A stretch of 30,307 nucleotides of DNA. It comes from Owenia fusiformis (lineage: Eukaryota > Annelida > Polychaeta > Sabellida > Oweniidae). Positions 12,538 to 26,900 of the stretch are shown here, one piece after another. The stretch spans positions 1-30,307 of the forward strand of contig CAIIXF020000095.1 in assembly GCA_903813345.2 (NCBI GenBank), given 5' to 3'. Numbering within the stretch: the stretch's first letter is position 1; the number at the start of each line of letters is the position of its first letter. The translations under genes were made by a program, and so were the position numbers. The notes under the pieces were generated by a model that had not been told where the DNA came from, searched no databases, and was given only the letters and a program-made list of their open reading frames with translations.

Positions 12538-15500
12538 CTCTTAGGATGAGATCCTCCTCGGATGAGCGGTACGAAATAAATTTTTCTTTCTAAAATTGAA
12601 ATTAATGGTATAAAATGATGTTATAGTTCAAGTTGAACAGAGTGGTGATGTCTCGTGTCATCTCGGGATGACACGTCGCCGGACGAGACACTCTTAGGAT
12701 GAGATCCTCCTCGGATGAGCGGTACGAAATAAATTTTTCTTTCTAAAATTGAAATTAATGGTATAAAATGATGTTATAGTTCAAGTTGAACAGAGTGGTG
12801 ATGTCTCGTGTCATCTCGGGATGACACGTCGCCGGACGAGACACTCTTAGGATGAGATCCTCCTCGGATGAGCGGTACGAAATAAATTTTTCTTTCTAAA
12901 ATTGAAATTAATGGTATAAAATGATGTTATAGTTCAAGTTGAACAGAGTGGTGATGTCTCGTGTCATCTCGGGATGACACGTCGCCGGACGAGACACTCT
13001 TAGGATGAGATCCTCCTCGGATGAGCGGTACGAAATAAATTTTTCTTTCTAAAATTGAAATTAATGGTATAAAATGATGTTATAGTTCAAGTTGAACAGA
13101 GTGGTGATGTCTCGTGTCATCTCGGGATGACACGTCGCCGGACGAGACACTCTTAGGATGAGATCCTCCTCGGATGAGCGGTACGAAATAAATTTTTCTT
13201 TCTAAAATTGAAATTAATGGTATAAAATGATGTTATAGTTCAAGTTGAACAGAGTGGTGATGTCTCGTGTCATCTCGGGATGACACGTCGCCGGACGAGA
13301 CACTCTTAGGATGAGATCCTCCTCGGATGAGCGGTACGAAATAAATTTTTCTTTCTAAAATTGAAATTAATGGTATAAAATGATGTTATAGTTCAAGTTG
13401 AACAGAGTGGTGATGTCTCGTGTCATCTCGGGATGACACGTCGCCGGACGAGACACTCTTAGGATGAGATCCTCCTCGGATGAGCGGTACGAAATAAATT
13501 TTTCTTTCTAAAATTGAAATTAATGGTATAAAATGATGTTATAGTTCAAGTTGAACAGAGTGGTGATGTCTCGTGTCATCTCGGGATGACACGTCGCCGG
13601 ACGAGACACTCTTAGGATGAGATCCTCCTCGGATGAGCGGTACGAAATAAATTTTTCTTTCTAAAATTGAAATTAATGGTATAAAATGATGTTATAGTTC
13701 AAGTTGAACAGAGTGGTGATGTCTCGTGTCATCTCGGGATGACACGTCGCCGGACGAGACACTCTTAGGATGAGATCCTCCTCGGATGAGCGGTACGAAA
13801 TAAATTTTCTTTCTAAAATTGAAATTAATGGTATAAAATGATGTTATAGTTCAAGTTGAACAGAGTGGTGATGTCTCGTGTCATCTCGGGATGACACGTC
13901 GCCGGACGAGACACTCTTAGGATGAGATCCTCCTCGGATGAGCGGTACGAAATAAATTTTTCTTTCTAAAATTGAAATTAATGGTATAAAATGATGTTAT
14001 AGTTCAAGTTGAACAGAGTGGTGATGTCTCGTGTCATCTCGGGATGACACGTCGCCGGACGAGACACTCTTAGGATGAGATCCTCCTCGGATGAGCGGTA
14101 CGAAATAAATTTTTCTTTCTAAAATTGAAATTAATGGTATAAAATGATGTTATAGTTCAAGTTGAACAGAGTGGTGATGTCTCGTGTCATCTCGGGATGA
14201 CACGTCGCCGGACGAGACACTCTTAGGATGAGATCCTCCTCGGATGAGCGGTACGAAATAAATTTTTCTTTCTAAAATTGAAATTAATGGTATAAAATGA
14301 TGTTATAGTTCAAGTTGAACAGAGTGGTGATGTCTCGTGTCATCTCGGGATGACACGTCGCCGGACGAGACACTCTTAGGATGAGATCCTCCTCGGATGA
14401 GCGGTACGAAATAAATTTTTCTTTCTAAAATTGAAATTAATGGTATAAAATGATGTTATAGTTCAAGTTGAACAGAGTGGTGATGTCTCGTGTCATCTCG
14501 GGATGACACGTCGCCGGACGAGACACTCTTAGGATGAGATCCTCCTCGGATGAGCGGTACGAAATAAATTTTTCTTTCTAAAATTGAAATTAATGGTATA
14601 AAATGATGTTATAGTTCAAGTTGAACAGAGTGGTGATGTCTCGTGTCATCTCGGGATGACACGTCGCCGGACGAGACACTCTTAGGATGAGATCCTCCTC
14701 GGATGAGCGGTACGAAATAAATTTTTCTTTCTAAAATTGAAATTAATGGTATAAAATGATGTTATAGTTCAAGTTGAACAGAGTGGTGATGTCTCGTGTC
14801 ATCTCGGGATGACACGTCGCCGGACGAGACACTCTTAGGATGAGATCCTCCTCGGATGAGCGGTACGAAATAAATTTTTCTTTCTAAAATTGAAATTAAT
14901 GGTATAAAATGATGTTATAGTTCAAGTTGAACAGAGTGGTGATGTCTCGTGTCATCTCGGGATGACACGTCGCCGGACGAGACACTCTTAGGATGAGATC
15001 CTCCTCGGATGAGCGGTACGAAATAAATTTTTCTTTCTAAAATTGAAATTAATGGTATAAAATGATGTTATAGTTCAAGTTGAACAGAGTGGTGATGTCT
15101 CGTGTCATCTCGGGATGACACGTCGCCGGACGAGACACTCTTAGGATGAGATCCTCCTCGGATGAGCGGTACGAAATAAATTTTTCTTTCTAAAATTGAA
15201 ATTAATGGTATAAAATGATGTTATAGTTCAAGTTGAACAGAGTGGTGATGTCTCGTGTCATCTCGGGATGACACGTCGCCGGACGAGACACTCTTAGGAT
15301 GAGATCCTCCTCGGATGAGCGGTACGAAATAAATTTTTCTTTCTAAAATTGAAATTAATGGTATAAAATGATGTTATAGTTCAAGTTGAACAGAGTGGTG
15401 ATGTCTCGTGTCATCTCGGGATGACACGTCGCCGGACGAGACACTCTTAGGATGAGATCCTCCTCGGATGAGCGGTACGAAATAAATTTTTCTTTCTAAA

Positions 15501-18500
15501 ATTGAAATTAATGGTATAAAATGATGTTATAGTTCAAGTTGAACAGAGTGGTGATGTCTCGTGTCATCTCGGGATGACACGTCGCCGGACGAGACACTCT
15601 TAGGATGAGATCCTCCTCGGATGAGCGGTACGAAATAAATTTTTCTTTCTAAAATTGAAATTAATGGTATAAAATGATGTTATAGTTCAAGTTGAACAGA
15701 GTGGTGATGTCTCGTGTCATCTCGGGATGACACGTCGCCGGACGAGACACTCTTAGGATGAGATCCTCCTCGGATGAGCGGTACGAAATAAATTTTCTTT
15801 CTAAAATTGAAATTAATGGTATAAAATGATGTTATAGTTCAAGTTGAACAGAGTGGTGATGTCTCGTGTCATCTCGGGATGACACGTCGCCGGACGAGAC
15901 ACTCTTAGGATGAGATCCTCCTCGGATGAGCGGTACGAAATAAATTTTTCTTTCTAAAATTGAAATTAATGGTATAAAATGATGTTATAGTTCAAGTTGA
16001 ACAGAGTGGTGATGTCTCGTGTCATCTCGGGATGACACGTCGCCGGACGAGACACTCTTAGGATGAGATCCTCCTCGGATGAGCGGTACGAAATAAATTT
16101 TTCTTTCTAAAATTGAAATTAATGGTATAAAATGATGTTATAGTTCAAGTTGAACAGAGTGGTGATGTCTCGTGTCATCTCGGGATGACACGTCGCCGGA
16201 CGAGACACTCTTAGGATGAGATCCTCCTCGGATGAGCGGTACGAAATAAATTTTTCTTTCTAAAATTGAAATTAATGGTATAAAATGATGTTATAGTTCA
16301 AGTTGAACAGAGTGGTGATGTCTCGTGTCATCTCGGGATGACACGTCGCCGGACGAGACACTCTTAGGATGAGATCCTCCTCGGATGAGCGGTACGAAAT
16401 AAATTTTTCTTTCTAAAATTGAAATTAATGGTATAAAATGATGTTATAGTTCAAGTTGAACAGAGTGGTGATGTCTCGTGTCATCTCGGGATGACACGTC
16501 GCCGGACGAGACACTCTTAGGATGAGATCCTCCTCGGATGAGCGGTACGAAATAAATTTTTCTTTCTAAAATTGAAATTAATGGTATAAAATGATGTTAT
16601 AGTTCAAGTTGAACAGAGTGGTGATGTCTCGTGTCATCTCGGGATGACACGTCGCCGGACGAGACACTCTTAGGATGAGATCCTCCTCGGATGAGCGGTA
16701 CGAAATAAATTTTTCTTTCTAAAATTGAAATTAATGGTATAAAATGATGTTATAGTTCAAGTTGAACAGAGTGGTGATGTCTCGTGTCATCTCGGGATGA
16801 CACGTCGCCGGACGAGACACTCTTAGGATGAGATCCTCCTCGGATGAGCGGTACGAAATAAATTTTTCTTTCTAAAATTGAAATTAATGGTATAAAATGA
16901 TGTTATAGTTCAAGTTGAACAGAGTGGTGATGTCTCGTGTCATCTCGGGATGACACGTCGCCGGACGAGACACTCTTAGGATGAGATCCTCCTCGGATGA
17001 GCGGTACGAAATAAATTTTTCTTTCTAAAATTGAAATTAATGGTATAAAATGATGTTATAGTTCAAGTTGAACAGAGTGGTGATGTCTCGTGTCATCTCG
17101 GGATGACACGTCGCCGGACGAGACACTCTTAGGATGAGATCCTCCTCGGATGAGCGGTACGAAATAAATTTTTCTTTCTAAAATTGAAATTAATGGTATA
17201 AAATGATGTTATAGTTCAAGTTGAACAGAGTGGTGATGTCTCGTGTCATCTCGGGATGACACGTCGCCGGACGAGACACTCTTAGGATGAGATCCTCCTC
17301 GGATGAGCGGTACGAAATAAATTTTTCTTTCTAAAATTGAAATTAATGGTATAAAATGATGTTATAGTTCAAGTTGAACAGAGTGGTGATGTCTCGTGTC
17401 ATCTCGGGATGACACGTCGCCGGACGAGACACTCTTAGGATGAGATCCTCCTCGGATGAGCGGTACGAAATAAATTTTTCTTTCTAAAATTGAAATTAAT
17501 GGTATAAAATGATGTTATAGTTCAAGTTGAACAGAGTGGTGATGTCTCGTGTCATCTCGGGATGACACGTCGCCGGACGAGACACTCTTAGGATGAGATC
17601 CTCCTCGGATGAGCGGTACGAAATAAATTTTTCTTTCTAAAATTGAAATTAATGGTATAAAATGATGTTATAGTTCAAGTTGAACAGAGTGGTGATGTCT
17701 CGTGTCATCTCGGGATGACACGTCGCCGGACGAGACACTCTTAGGATGAGATCCTCCTCGGATGAGCGGTACGAAATAAATTTTTCTTTCTAAAATTGAA
17801 ATTAATGGTATAAAATGATGTTATAGTTCAAGTTGAACAGAGTGGTGATGTCTCGTGTCATCTCGGGATGACACGTCGCCGGACGAGACACTCTTAGGAT
17901 GAGATCCTCCTCGGATGAGCGGTACGAAATAAATTTTTCTTTCTAAAATTGAAATTAATGGTATAAAATGATGTTATAGTTCAAGTTGAACAGAGTGGTG
18001 ATGTCTCGTGTCATCTCGGGATGACACGTCGCCGGACGAGACACTCTTAGGATGAGATCCTCCTCGGATGAGCGGTACGAAATAAATTTTTCTTTCTAAA
18101 ATTGAAATTAATGGTATAAAATGATGTTATAGTTCAAGTTGAACAGAGTGGTGATGTCTCGTGTCATCTCGGGATGACACGTCGCCGGACGAGACACTCT
18201 TAGGATGAGATCCTCCTCGGATGAGCGGTACGAAATAAATTTTTCTTTCTAAAATTGAAATTAATGGTATAAAATGATGTTATAGTTCAAGTTGAACAGA
18301 GTGGTGATGTCTCGTGTCATCTCGGGATGACACGTCGCCGGACGAGACACTCTTAGGATGAGATCCTCCTCGGATGAGCGGTACGAAATAAATTTTTCTT
18401 TCTAAAATTGAAATTAATGGTATAAAATGATGTTATAGTTCAAGTTGAACAGAGTGGTGATGTCTCGTGTCATCTCGGGATGACACGTCGCCGGACGAGA

Positions 18501-20991
18501 CACTCTTAGGATGAGATCCTCCTCGGATGAGCGGTACGAAATAAATTTTTCTTTCTAAAATTGAAATTAATGGTATAAAATGATGTTATAGTTCAAGTTG
18601 AACAGAGTGGTGATGTCTCGTGTCATCTCGGGATGACACGTCGCCGGACGAGACACTCTTAGGATGAGATCCTCCTCGGATGAGCGGTACGAAATAAATT
18701 TTTCTTTCTAAAATTGAAATTAATGGTATAAAATGATGTTATAGTTCAAGTTGAACAGAGTGGTGATGTCTCGTGTCATCTCGGGATGACACGTCGCCGG
18801 ACGAGACACTCTTAGGATGAGATCCTCCTCGGATGAGCGGTACGAAATAAATTTTTCTTTCTAAAATTGAAATTAATGGTATAAAATGATGTTATAGTTC
18901 AAGTTGAACAGAGTGGTGATGTCTCGTGTCATCTCGGGATGACACGTCGCCGGACGAGACACTCTTAGGATGAGATCCTCCTCGGATGAGCGGTACGAAA
19001 TAAATTTTTCTTTCTAAAATTGAAATTAATGGTATAAAATGATGTTATAGTTCAAGTTGAACAGAGTGGTGATGTCTCGTGTCATCTCGGGATGACACGT
19101 CGCCGGACGAGACACTCTTAGGATGAGATCCTCCTCGGATGAGCGGTACGAAATAAATTTTTCTTTCTAAAATTGAAATTAATGGTATAAAATGATGTTA
19201 TAGTTCAAGTTGAACAGAGTGGTGATGTCTCGTGTCATCTCGGGATGACACGTCGCCGGACGAGACACTCTTAGGATGAGATCCTCCTCGGATGAGCGGT
19301 ACGAAATAAATTTTTCTTTCTAAAATTGAAATTAATGGTATAAAATGATGTTATAGTTCAAGTTGAACAGAGTGGTGATGTCTCGTGTCATCTCGGGATG
19401 ACACGTCGCCGGACGAGACACTCTTAGGATGAGATCCTCCTCGGATGAGCGGTACGAAATAAATTTTTCTTTCTAAAATTGAAATTAATGGTATAAAATG
19501 ATGTTATAGTTCAAGTTGAACAGAGTGGTGATGTCTCGTGTCATCTCGGGATGACACGTCGCCGGACGAGACACTCTTAGGATGAGATCCTCCTCGGATG
19601 AGCGGTACGAAATAAATTTTTCTTTCTAAAATTGAAATTAATGGTATAAAATGATGTTATAGTTCAAGTTGAACAGAGTGGTGATGTCTCGTGTCATCTC
19701 GGGATGACACGTCGCCGGACGAGACACTCTTAGGATGAGATCCTCCTCGGATGAGCGGTACGAAATAAATTTTTCTTTCTAAAATTGAAATTAATGGTAT
19801 AAAATGATGTTATAGTTCAAGTTGAACAGAGTGGTGATGTCTCGTGTCATCTCGGGATGACACGTCGCCGGACGAGACACTCTTAGGATGAGATCCTCCT
19901 CGGATGAGCGGTACGAAATAAATTTTTCTTTCTAAAATTGAAATTAATGGTATAAAATGATGTTATAGTTCAAGTTGAACAGAGTGGTGATGTCTCGTGT
20001 CATCTCGGGATGACACGTCGCCGGACGAGACACTCTTAGGATGAGATCCTCCTCGGATGAGCGGTACGAAATAAATTTTTCTTTCTAAAATTGAAATTAA
20101 TGGTATAAAATGATGTTATAGTTCAAGTTGAACAGAGTGGTGATGTCTCGTGTCATCTCGGGATGACACGTCGCCGGACGAGACACTCTTAGGATGAGAT
20201 CCTCCTCGGATGAGCGGTACGAAATAAATTTTTCTTTCTAAAATTGAAATTAATGGTATAAAATGATGTTATAGTTCAAGTTGAACAGAGTGGTGATGTC
20301 TCGTGTCATCTCGGGATGACACGTCGCCGGACGAGACACTCTTAGGATGAGATCCTCCTCGGATGAGCGGTACGAAATAAATTTTTCTTTCTAAAATTGA
20401 AATTAATGGTATAAAATGATGTTATAGTTCAAGTTGAACAGAGTGGTGATGTCTCGTGTCATCTCGGGATGACACGTCGCCGGACGAGACACTCTTAGGA
20501 TGAGATCCTCCTCGGATGAGCGGTACGAAATAAATTTTTCTTTCTAAAATTGAAATTAATGGTATAAAATGATGTTATAGTTCAAGTTGAACAGAGTGGT
20601 GATGTCTCGTGTCATCTCGGGATGACACGTCGCCGGACGAGACACTCTTAGGATGAGATCCTCCTCGGATGAGCGGTACGAAATAAATTTTTCTTTCTAA
20701 AATTGAAATTAATGGTATAAAATGATGTTATAGTTCAAGTTGAACAGAGTGGTGATGTCTCGTGTCATCTCGGGATGACACGTCGCCGGACGAGACACTC
20801 TTAGGATGAGATCCTCCTCGGATGAGCGGTACGAAATAAATTTTTCTTTCTAAAATTGAAATTAATGGTATAAAATGATGTTATAGTTCAAGTTGAACAG
20901 AGTGGTGATGTCTCGTGTCATCTCGGGATGACACGTCGCCGGACGAGACACTCTTAGGATGAGATCCTCCTCGGATGAGCGGTACGAAATA

Positions 20992-23900
20992 CATTTTTCT
21001 TTCTAAAATTGAAATTAATGGTATAAAATGATGTTATAGTTCAAGTTGAACAGAGTGGTGATGTCTCGTGTCATCTCGGGATGACACGTCGCCGGACGAG
21101 ACACTCTTAGGATGAGATCCTCCTCGGATGAGCGGTACGAAATAAATTTTTCTTTCTAAAATTGAAATTAATGGTATAAAATGATGTTATAGTTCAAGTT
21201 GAACAGAGTGGTGATGTCTCGTGTCATCTCGGGATGACACGTCGCCGGACGAGACACTCTTAGGATGAGATCCTCCTCGGATGAGCGGTACGAAATAAAT
21301 TTTTCTTTCTAAAATTGAAATTAATGGTATAAAATGATGTTATAGTTCAAGTTGAACAGAGTGGTGATGTCTCGTGTCATCTCGGGATGACACGTCGCCG
21401 GACGAGACACTCTTAGGATGAGATCCTCCTCGCATGAGCGGTACGAAATAAATTTTTCTTTCTAAAATTGAAATTAATGGTATAAAATGATGTTATAGTT
21501 CAAGTTGAACAGAGTGGTGATGTCTCGTGTCATCTCGGGATGACACGTCGCCGGACGAGACACTCTTAGGATGAGATCCTCCTCGGATGAGCGGTACGAA
21601 ATAAATTTTTCTTTCTAAAATTGAAATTAATGGTATAAAATGATGTTATAGTTCAAGTTGAACAGAGTGGTGATGTCTCGTGTCATCTCGGGATGACACG
21701 TCGCCGGACGAGACACTCTTAGGATGAGATCCTCCTCGGATGAGCGGTACGAAATAAATTTTTCTTTCTAAAATTGAAATTAATGGTATAAAATGATGTT
21801 ATAGTTCAAGTTGAACAGAGTGGTGATGTTTCGTGTCATCTCGGGATGACACGTCGCCGGACGAGACACTCTTAGGATGAGATCCTCCTCGGATGAGCGG
21901 TACGAAATAAATTTTTCTTTCTAAAATTGAAATTAATGGTATAAAATGATGTTATAGTTCAAGTTGAACAGAGTGGTGATGTCTCGTGTCATCTCGGGAT
22001 GACACGTCGCCGGACGAGACACTCTTAGGATGAGATCCTCCTCGGATGAGCGGTACGAAATAAATTTTTTCTTTCTAAAATTGAAATTAATGGTATAAAA
22101 TGATGTTATAGTTCAAGTTGAACAGAGTGGTGATGTCTCGTGTCATCTCGGGATGACACGTCGCCGGACGAGACACTCTTAGGATGAGATCCTCCTCGGA
22201 TGAGCGGTACGAAATAAATTTTTCTTTCTAAAATTGAAATTAATGGTATAAAATGATGTTATAGTTCAAGTTGAACAGAGTGGTGATGTCTCGTGTCATC
22301 TCGGGATGACACGTCGCCGGACGAGACACTCTTAGGATGAGATCCTCCTCGGATGAGCGGTACGAAATAAATTTTTCTTTCTAAAATTGAAATTAATGGT
22401 ATAAAATGATGTTATAGTTCAAGTTGAACAGAGTGGTGATGTCTCGTGTCATCTCGGGATGACACGTCGCCGGACGAGACACTCTTAGGATGAGATCCTC
22501 CTCGGATGAGCGGTACGAAATAAATTTTTCTTTCTAAAATTGAAATTAATGGTATAAAATGATGTTATAGTTCAAGTTGAACAGAGTGGTGATGTCTCGT
22601 GTCATCTCGGGATGACACGTCGCCGGACGAGACACTCTTAGGATGAGATCCTCCTCGGATGAGCGGTACGAAATAAATTTTTCTTTCTAAAATTGAAATT
22701 AATGGTATAAAATGATGTTATAGTTCAAGTTGAACAGAGTGGTGATGTCTCGTGTCATCTCGGGATGACACGTCGCCGGACGAGACACTCTTAGGATGAG
22801 ATCCTCCTCGGATGAGTGGTACGAAATAAATTTTTCTTTCTAAAATTGAAATTAATTGTATAAAATGATGTTATAGTTCAAGTTGAACAGAGTGGTGATG
22901 TCTCGTGTCATCTCGGGATGACACGTCGCCGGACGAGACACTCTTAGGATGAGATCCTCCTCGGATGAGCGGTACGAAATAAATTTTTCTTTCTAAAATT
23001 GAAATTAATGGTATAAAATGATGTTATAGTTCAAGTTGAACAGAGTGGTGATGTCTCGTGTCATCTCGGGATGACACGTCGCCGGACGAGACACTCTTAG
23101 GATGAGATCCTCCTCGGATGAGCGGTACGAAATAAATTTTTCTTTCTAAAATTTAAATTAATGGTATAAAATGATGTTATAGTTCAAGTTGAACAGAGTG
23201 GTGATGTCTCGTGTCATCTCGGGATGACACGTCGCCGGACGAGACACTCTTAGGATGAGATCCTCCTCGGAGGAGCGGTACGAAATAAATTTTTCTTTCT
23301 AAAATTGAAATTAATGGTATAAAATGATGTTATAGTTCAAGTTGAACAGAGTGGTGATGTCTCGTGTCATCTCGGGATGACACGTCGCCGGACGAGACAC
23401 TCTTAGGATGAGATCCTCCTCGGATGAGCGGTACGAAATAAATTTTTCTTTCTAAAATTGAAATTAATGGTATAAAATGATGTTATAGTTCAAGTTGAAC
23501 AGAGTGGTGATGTCTCGTGTCATCTCGGGATGACACGTCGCCGGACGAGACACTCTTAGGATGAGATCCTCCTCGGATGAGCGGTACGAAATAAATTTTT
23601 CTTTCTAAAATTGAAATTAATGGTATAAAATGATGTTATAGTTCAAGTTGAACAGAGTGGTGATGTCTCGTGTCATCTCGGGATGACACGTCGCCGGACG
23701 AGACACTCTTAGGATGAGATCCTCCTCGGATGAGCGGTACGAAATAAATTTTTCTTTCTAAAATTGAAATTAATGGTATAAAATGATGTTATAGTTCAAG
23801 TTGAACAGAGTGGTGATGTCTCTTGTCATCTCGGGGATGACACGTCGCCGGACGAGACACTCTTAGGATGAGATCCTCCTCGGATGAGTGGTACGAAATA

Positions 23901-26900
23901 AATTTTTCTTTCTAAAATTGAAATTAATGGTATAAAATGATGTTATAGTTCAAGTTGAACAGAGTGGTGATGTCTCGTGTCATCTCGGGATGACACGTCG
24001 CCGGACGAGACACTCTTAGGATGAGATCCTCCTCGGAGGAGCGGTACGAAATAAATTTTTCTTTCTAAAATTGAAATTAATGGTATAAAATGATGTTATA
24101 GTTCAAGTTGAACAGAGTGGTGATGTCTCGTGTCATCTCGGGATGACACGTCGCCGGACGAGACACTCTTAGGATGAGATCCTCCTCGGATGAGCGGTAC
24201 GAAATAAATTTTTCTTTCTAAAATTTAAATTAATGGTATAAAATGATGTTATAGTTCAAGTTGAACAGAGTGGTGATGTCTCGTGTCATCTCGGGATGAC
24301 ACGTCGCCGGACGAGACACTCTTAGGATGAGATCCTCCTCGGATGAGCGGTACGAAATAAATTTTTCTTTCTAAAATTGAAATTAATGGTATAAAATGAT
24401 GTTATAGTTCAAGTTGAACAGAGTGGTGATGTCTCGTGTCATCTCGGGATGACACGTCGCCGGACGAGACACTCTTAGGATGAGATCCTCCTCGGATGAG
24501 CGGTACGAAATAAATTTTTCTTTCTAAAATTGAAATTAATGGTATAAAATGATGTTATAGTTCAAGTTGAACAGAGTGGTGATGTCTCGTGTCATCTCGG
24601 GATGACACGTCGCCGGACGAGACACTCTTAGGATGAGATCCTCCTCGGATGAGCGGTACGAAATAAATTTTTCTTTCTAAAATTGAAATTAATGGTATAA
24701 AATGATGTTATAGTTCAAGTTGAACAGAGTGGTGATGTCTCGTGTCATCTCGGGATGACACGTCGCCGGACGAGACACTCTTAGGATGAGATCCTCCTCG
24801 GATGAGCGGTACGAAATAAATTTTTCTTTCTAAAATTGAAATTAATGGTATAAAATGATGTTATAGTTCAAGTTGAACAGAGTGGTGATGTCTCGTGTCA
24901 TCTCGGGATGACACGTCGCCGGACGAGACACTCTTAGGATGAGATCCTCCTCGGATGAGCGGTACGAAATAAATTTTTCTTTCTAAAATTGAAATTAATG
25001 GTATAAAATGATGTTATAGTTCAAGTTGAACAGAGTGGTGATGTCTCGTGTCATCTCGGGATGACACGTCGCCGGACGAGACACTCTTAGGATGAGATCC
25101 TCCTCGGATGAGCGGTACGAAATAAATTTTTCTTTCTAAAATTGAAATTAATGGTATAAAATGATGTTATAGTTCAAGTTGAACAGAGTGGTGATGTCTC
25201 GTGTCATCTCGGGATGACACGTCGCCGGACGAGACACTCTTAGGATGAGATCCTCCTCGGATGAGCGGTACGAAATAAATTTTTCTTTCTAAAATTGAAA
25301 TTAATGGTATAAAATGATGTTATAGTTCAAGTTGAACAGAGTGGTGATGTCTCGTGTCATCTCGGGATGACACGTCGCCGGACGAGACACTCTTAGGATG
25401 AGATCCTCCTCGGATGAGCGGTACGAAATAAATTTTTCTTTCTAAAATTGAAATTAATGGTATAAAATGATGTTATAGTTCAAGTTGAACAGAGTGGTGA
25501 TGTCTCGTGTCATCTCGGGATGACACGTCGCCGGACGAGACACTCTTAGGATGAGATCCTCCTCGGATGAGCGGTACGAAATAAATTTTTCTTTCTAAAA
25601 TTGAAATTAATGGTATAAAATGATGTTATAGTTCAAGTTGAACAGAGTGGTGATGTCTCGTGTCATCTCGGGATGACACGTCGCCGGACGAGACACTCTT
25701 AGGATGAGATCCTCCTCGGATGAGCGGTACGAAATAAATTTTTCTTTCTAAAATCGAAATTAATGGTATAAAATGATGTTATAGTTCAAGTTGAACAGAG
25801 TGGTGATGTCTCGTGTCATCTCGGGATGACACGTCACCGGACGAGACACTCTTAGGATGAGATCCTCCTCGGATGAGCGGTACGAAATAAATTTTTCTTT
25901 CTAAAATTGAAATTAATGGTATAAAATGATGTTATAGTTCAAGTTGAACAGAGTGGTGATGTCTCGTGTCATCTCGGGATGACACGTCGCCGGACGAGAC
26001 ACTCTTAGGATGAGATCCTCCTCGGATGAGCGGTACGAAATAAATTTTTCTTTCTAAAATTGAAATTAATGGTATAAAATGATGTTATAGTTCAAGTTGA
26101 ACAGAGTGGTGATGTCTCGTGTCATCTCGGGATGACACGTCGCTGGACGAGACACTCTTAGGATGAGATCCTCCTCGGATGAGCGGTACGAAATAAATTT
26201 TTCTTTCTAAAATTGAAATTAATGGTATAAAATGATGTTATAGTTCAAGTTGAACAGAGTGGTGATGTCTCGTGTCATCTCGGGATGACACGTCGCCGGA
26301 CGAGACACTCTTAGGATGAGATCCTCCTCGGATGAGCGGTACGAAATAATTTTTTCTTTCTAAAATTGAAATTAATGGTATAAAATGATGTTATAGTTCA
26401 AGTTGAACAGAGTGGTGATGTCTCGTGTCATCTCGGGATGACACGTCGCCGGATGAGACACTCTTAGGATGAGATCCTCCTCGGATGAGCGGTATGAAAT
26501 ACATTTTTCTTTCTAAAATTGAAATTAATGGTATAAAATGATGTTATAGTTCAAGTTGAACAGAGTGGTGATGTCTCGTGTCATCTCGGGATGACACGTC
26601 GCCGGACGAGACACTCTTAGGATGAGATCCTCCTCGGATGAGCGGTACGAAATAAATTTTTCTTTCTAAAATTGAAATTAATGGTATAAAATGATGTTAT
26701 AGTTCAAGTTGAACAGAGTGGTGATGTCTCGTGTCATCTCGGGATGACACGTCGCCGGACGAGACACTCTAAGGATGAGATCCTCCTCGGATGAGCGGTA
26801 CGAAATAAATTTTTCTTTCTAAAATTGAAATTAATGGTATAAAATGATGTTACAGTTCAAGTTGAACAGAGTGGTGATGTCTCGTGTCATCTCGGGATGA

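Larger units (their letters stand above)
6841..20990. repeat. Highly homogeneous core of the satellite
   Basis: About 92 copies. After a transition with scattered one-base indels up to about 9070, the copies are identical to the consensus over long runs. The only differences I found after that are one-base T-run contractions near 10746, 13805 and 15793. From about 15800 to 20990 roughly 34 successive copies are identical by eye. Such uniformity fits very recent amplification or gene conversion. It also fits an assembler filling the array from one consensus. Confidence 0.85.
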
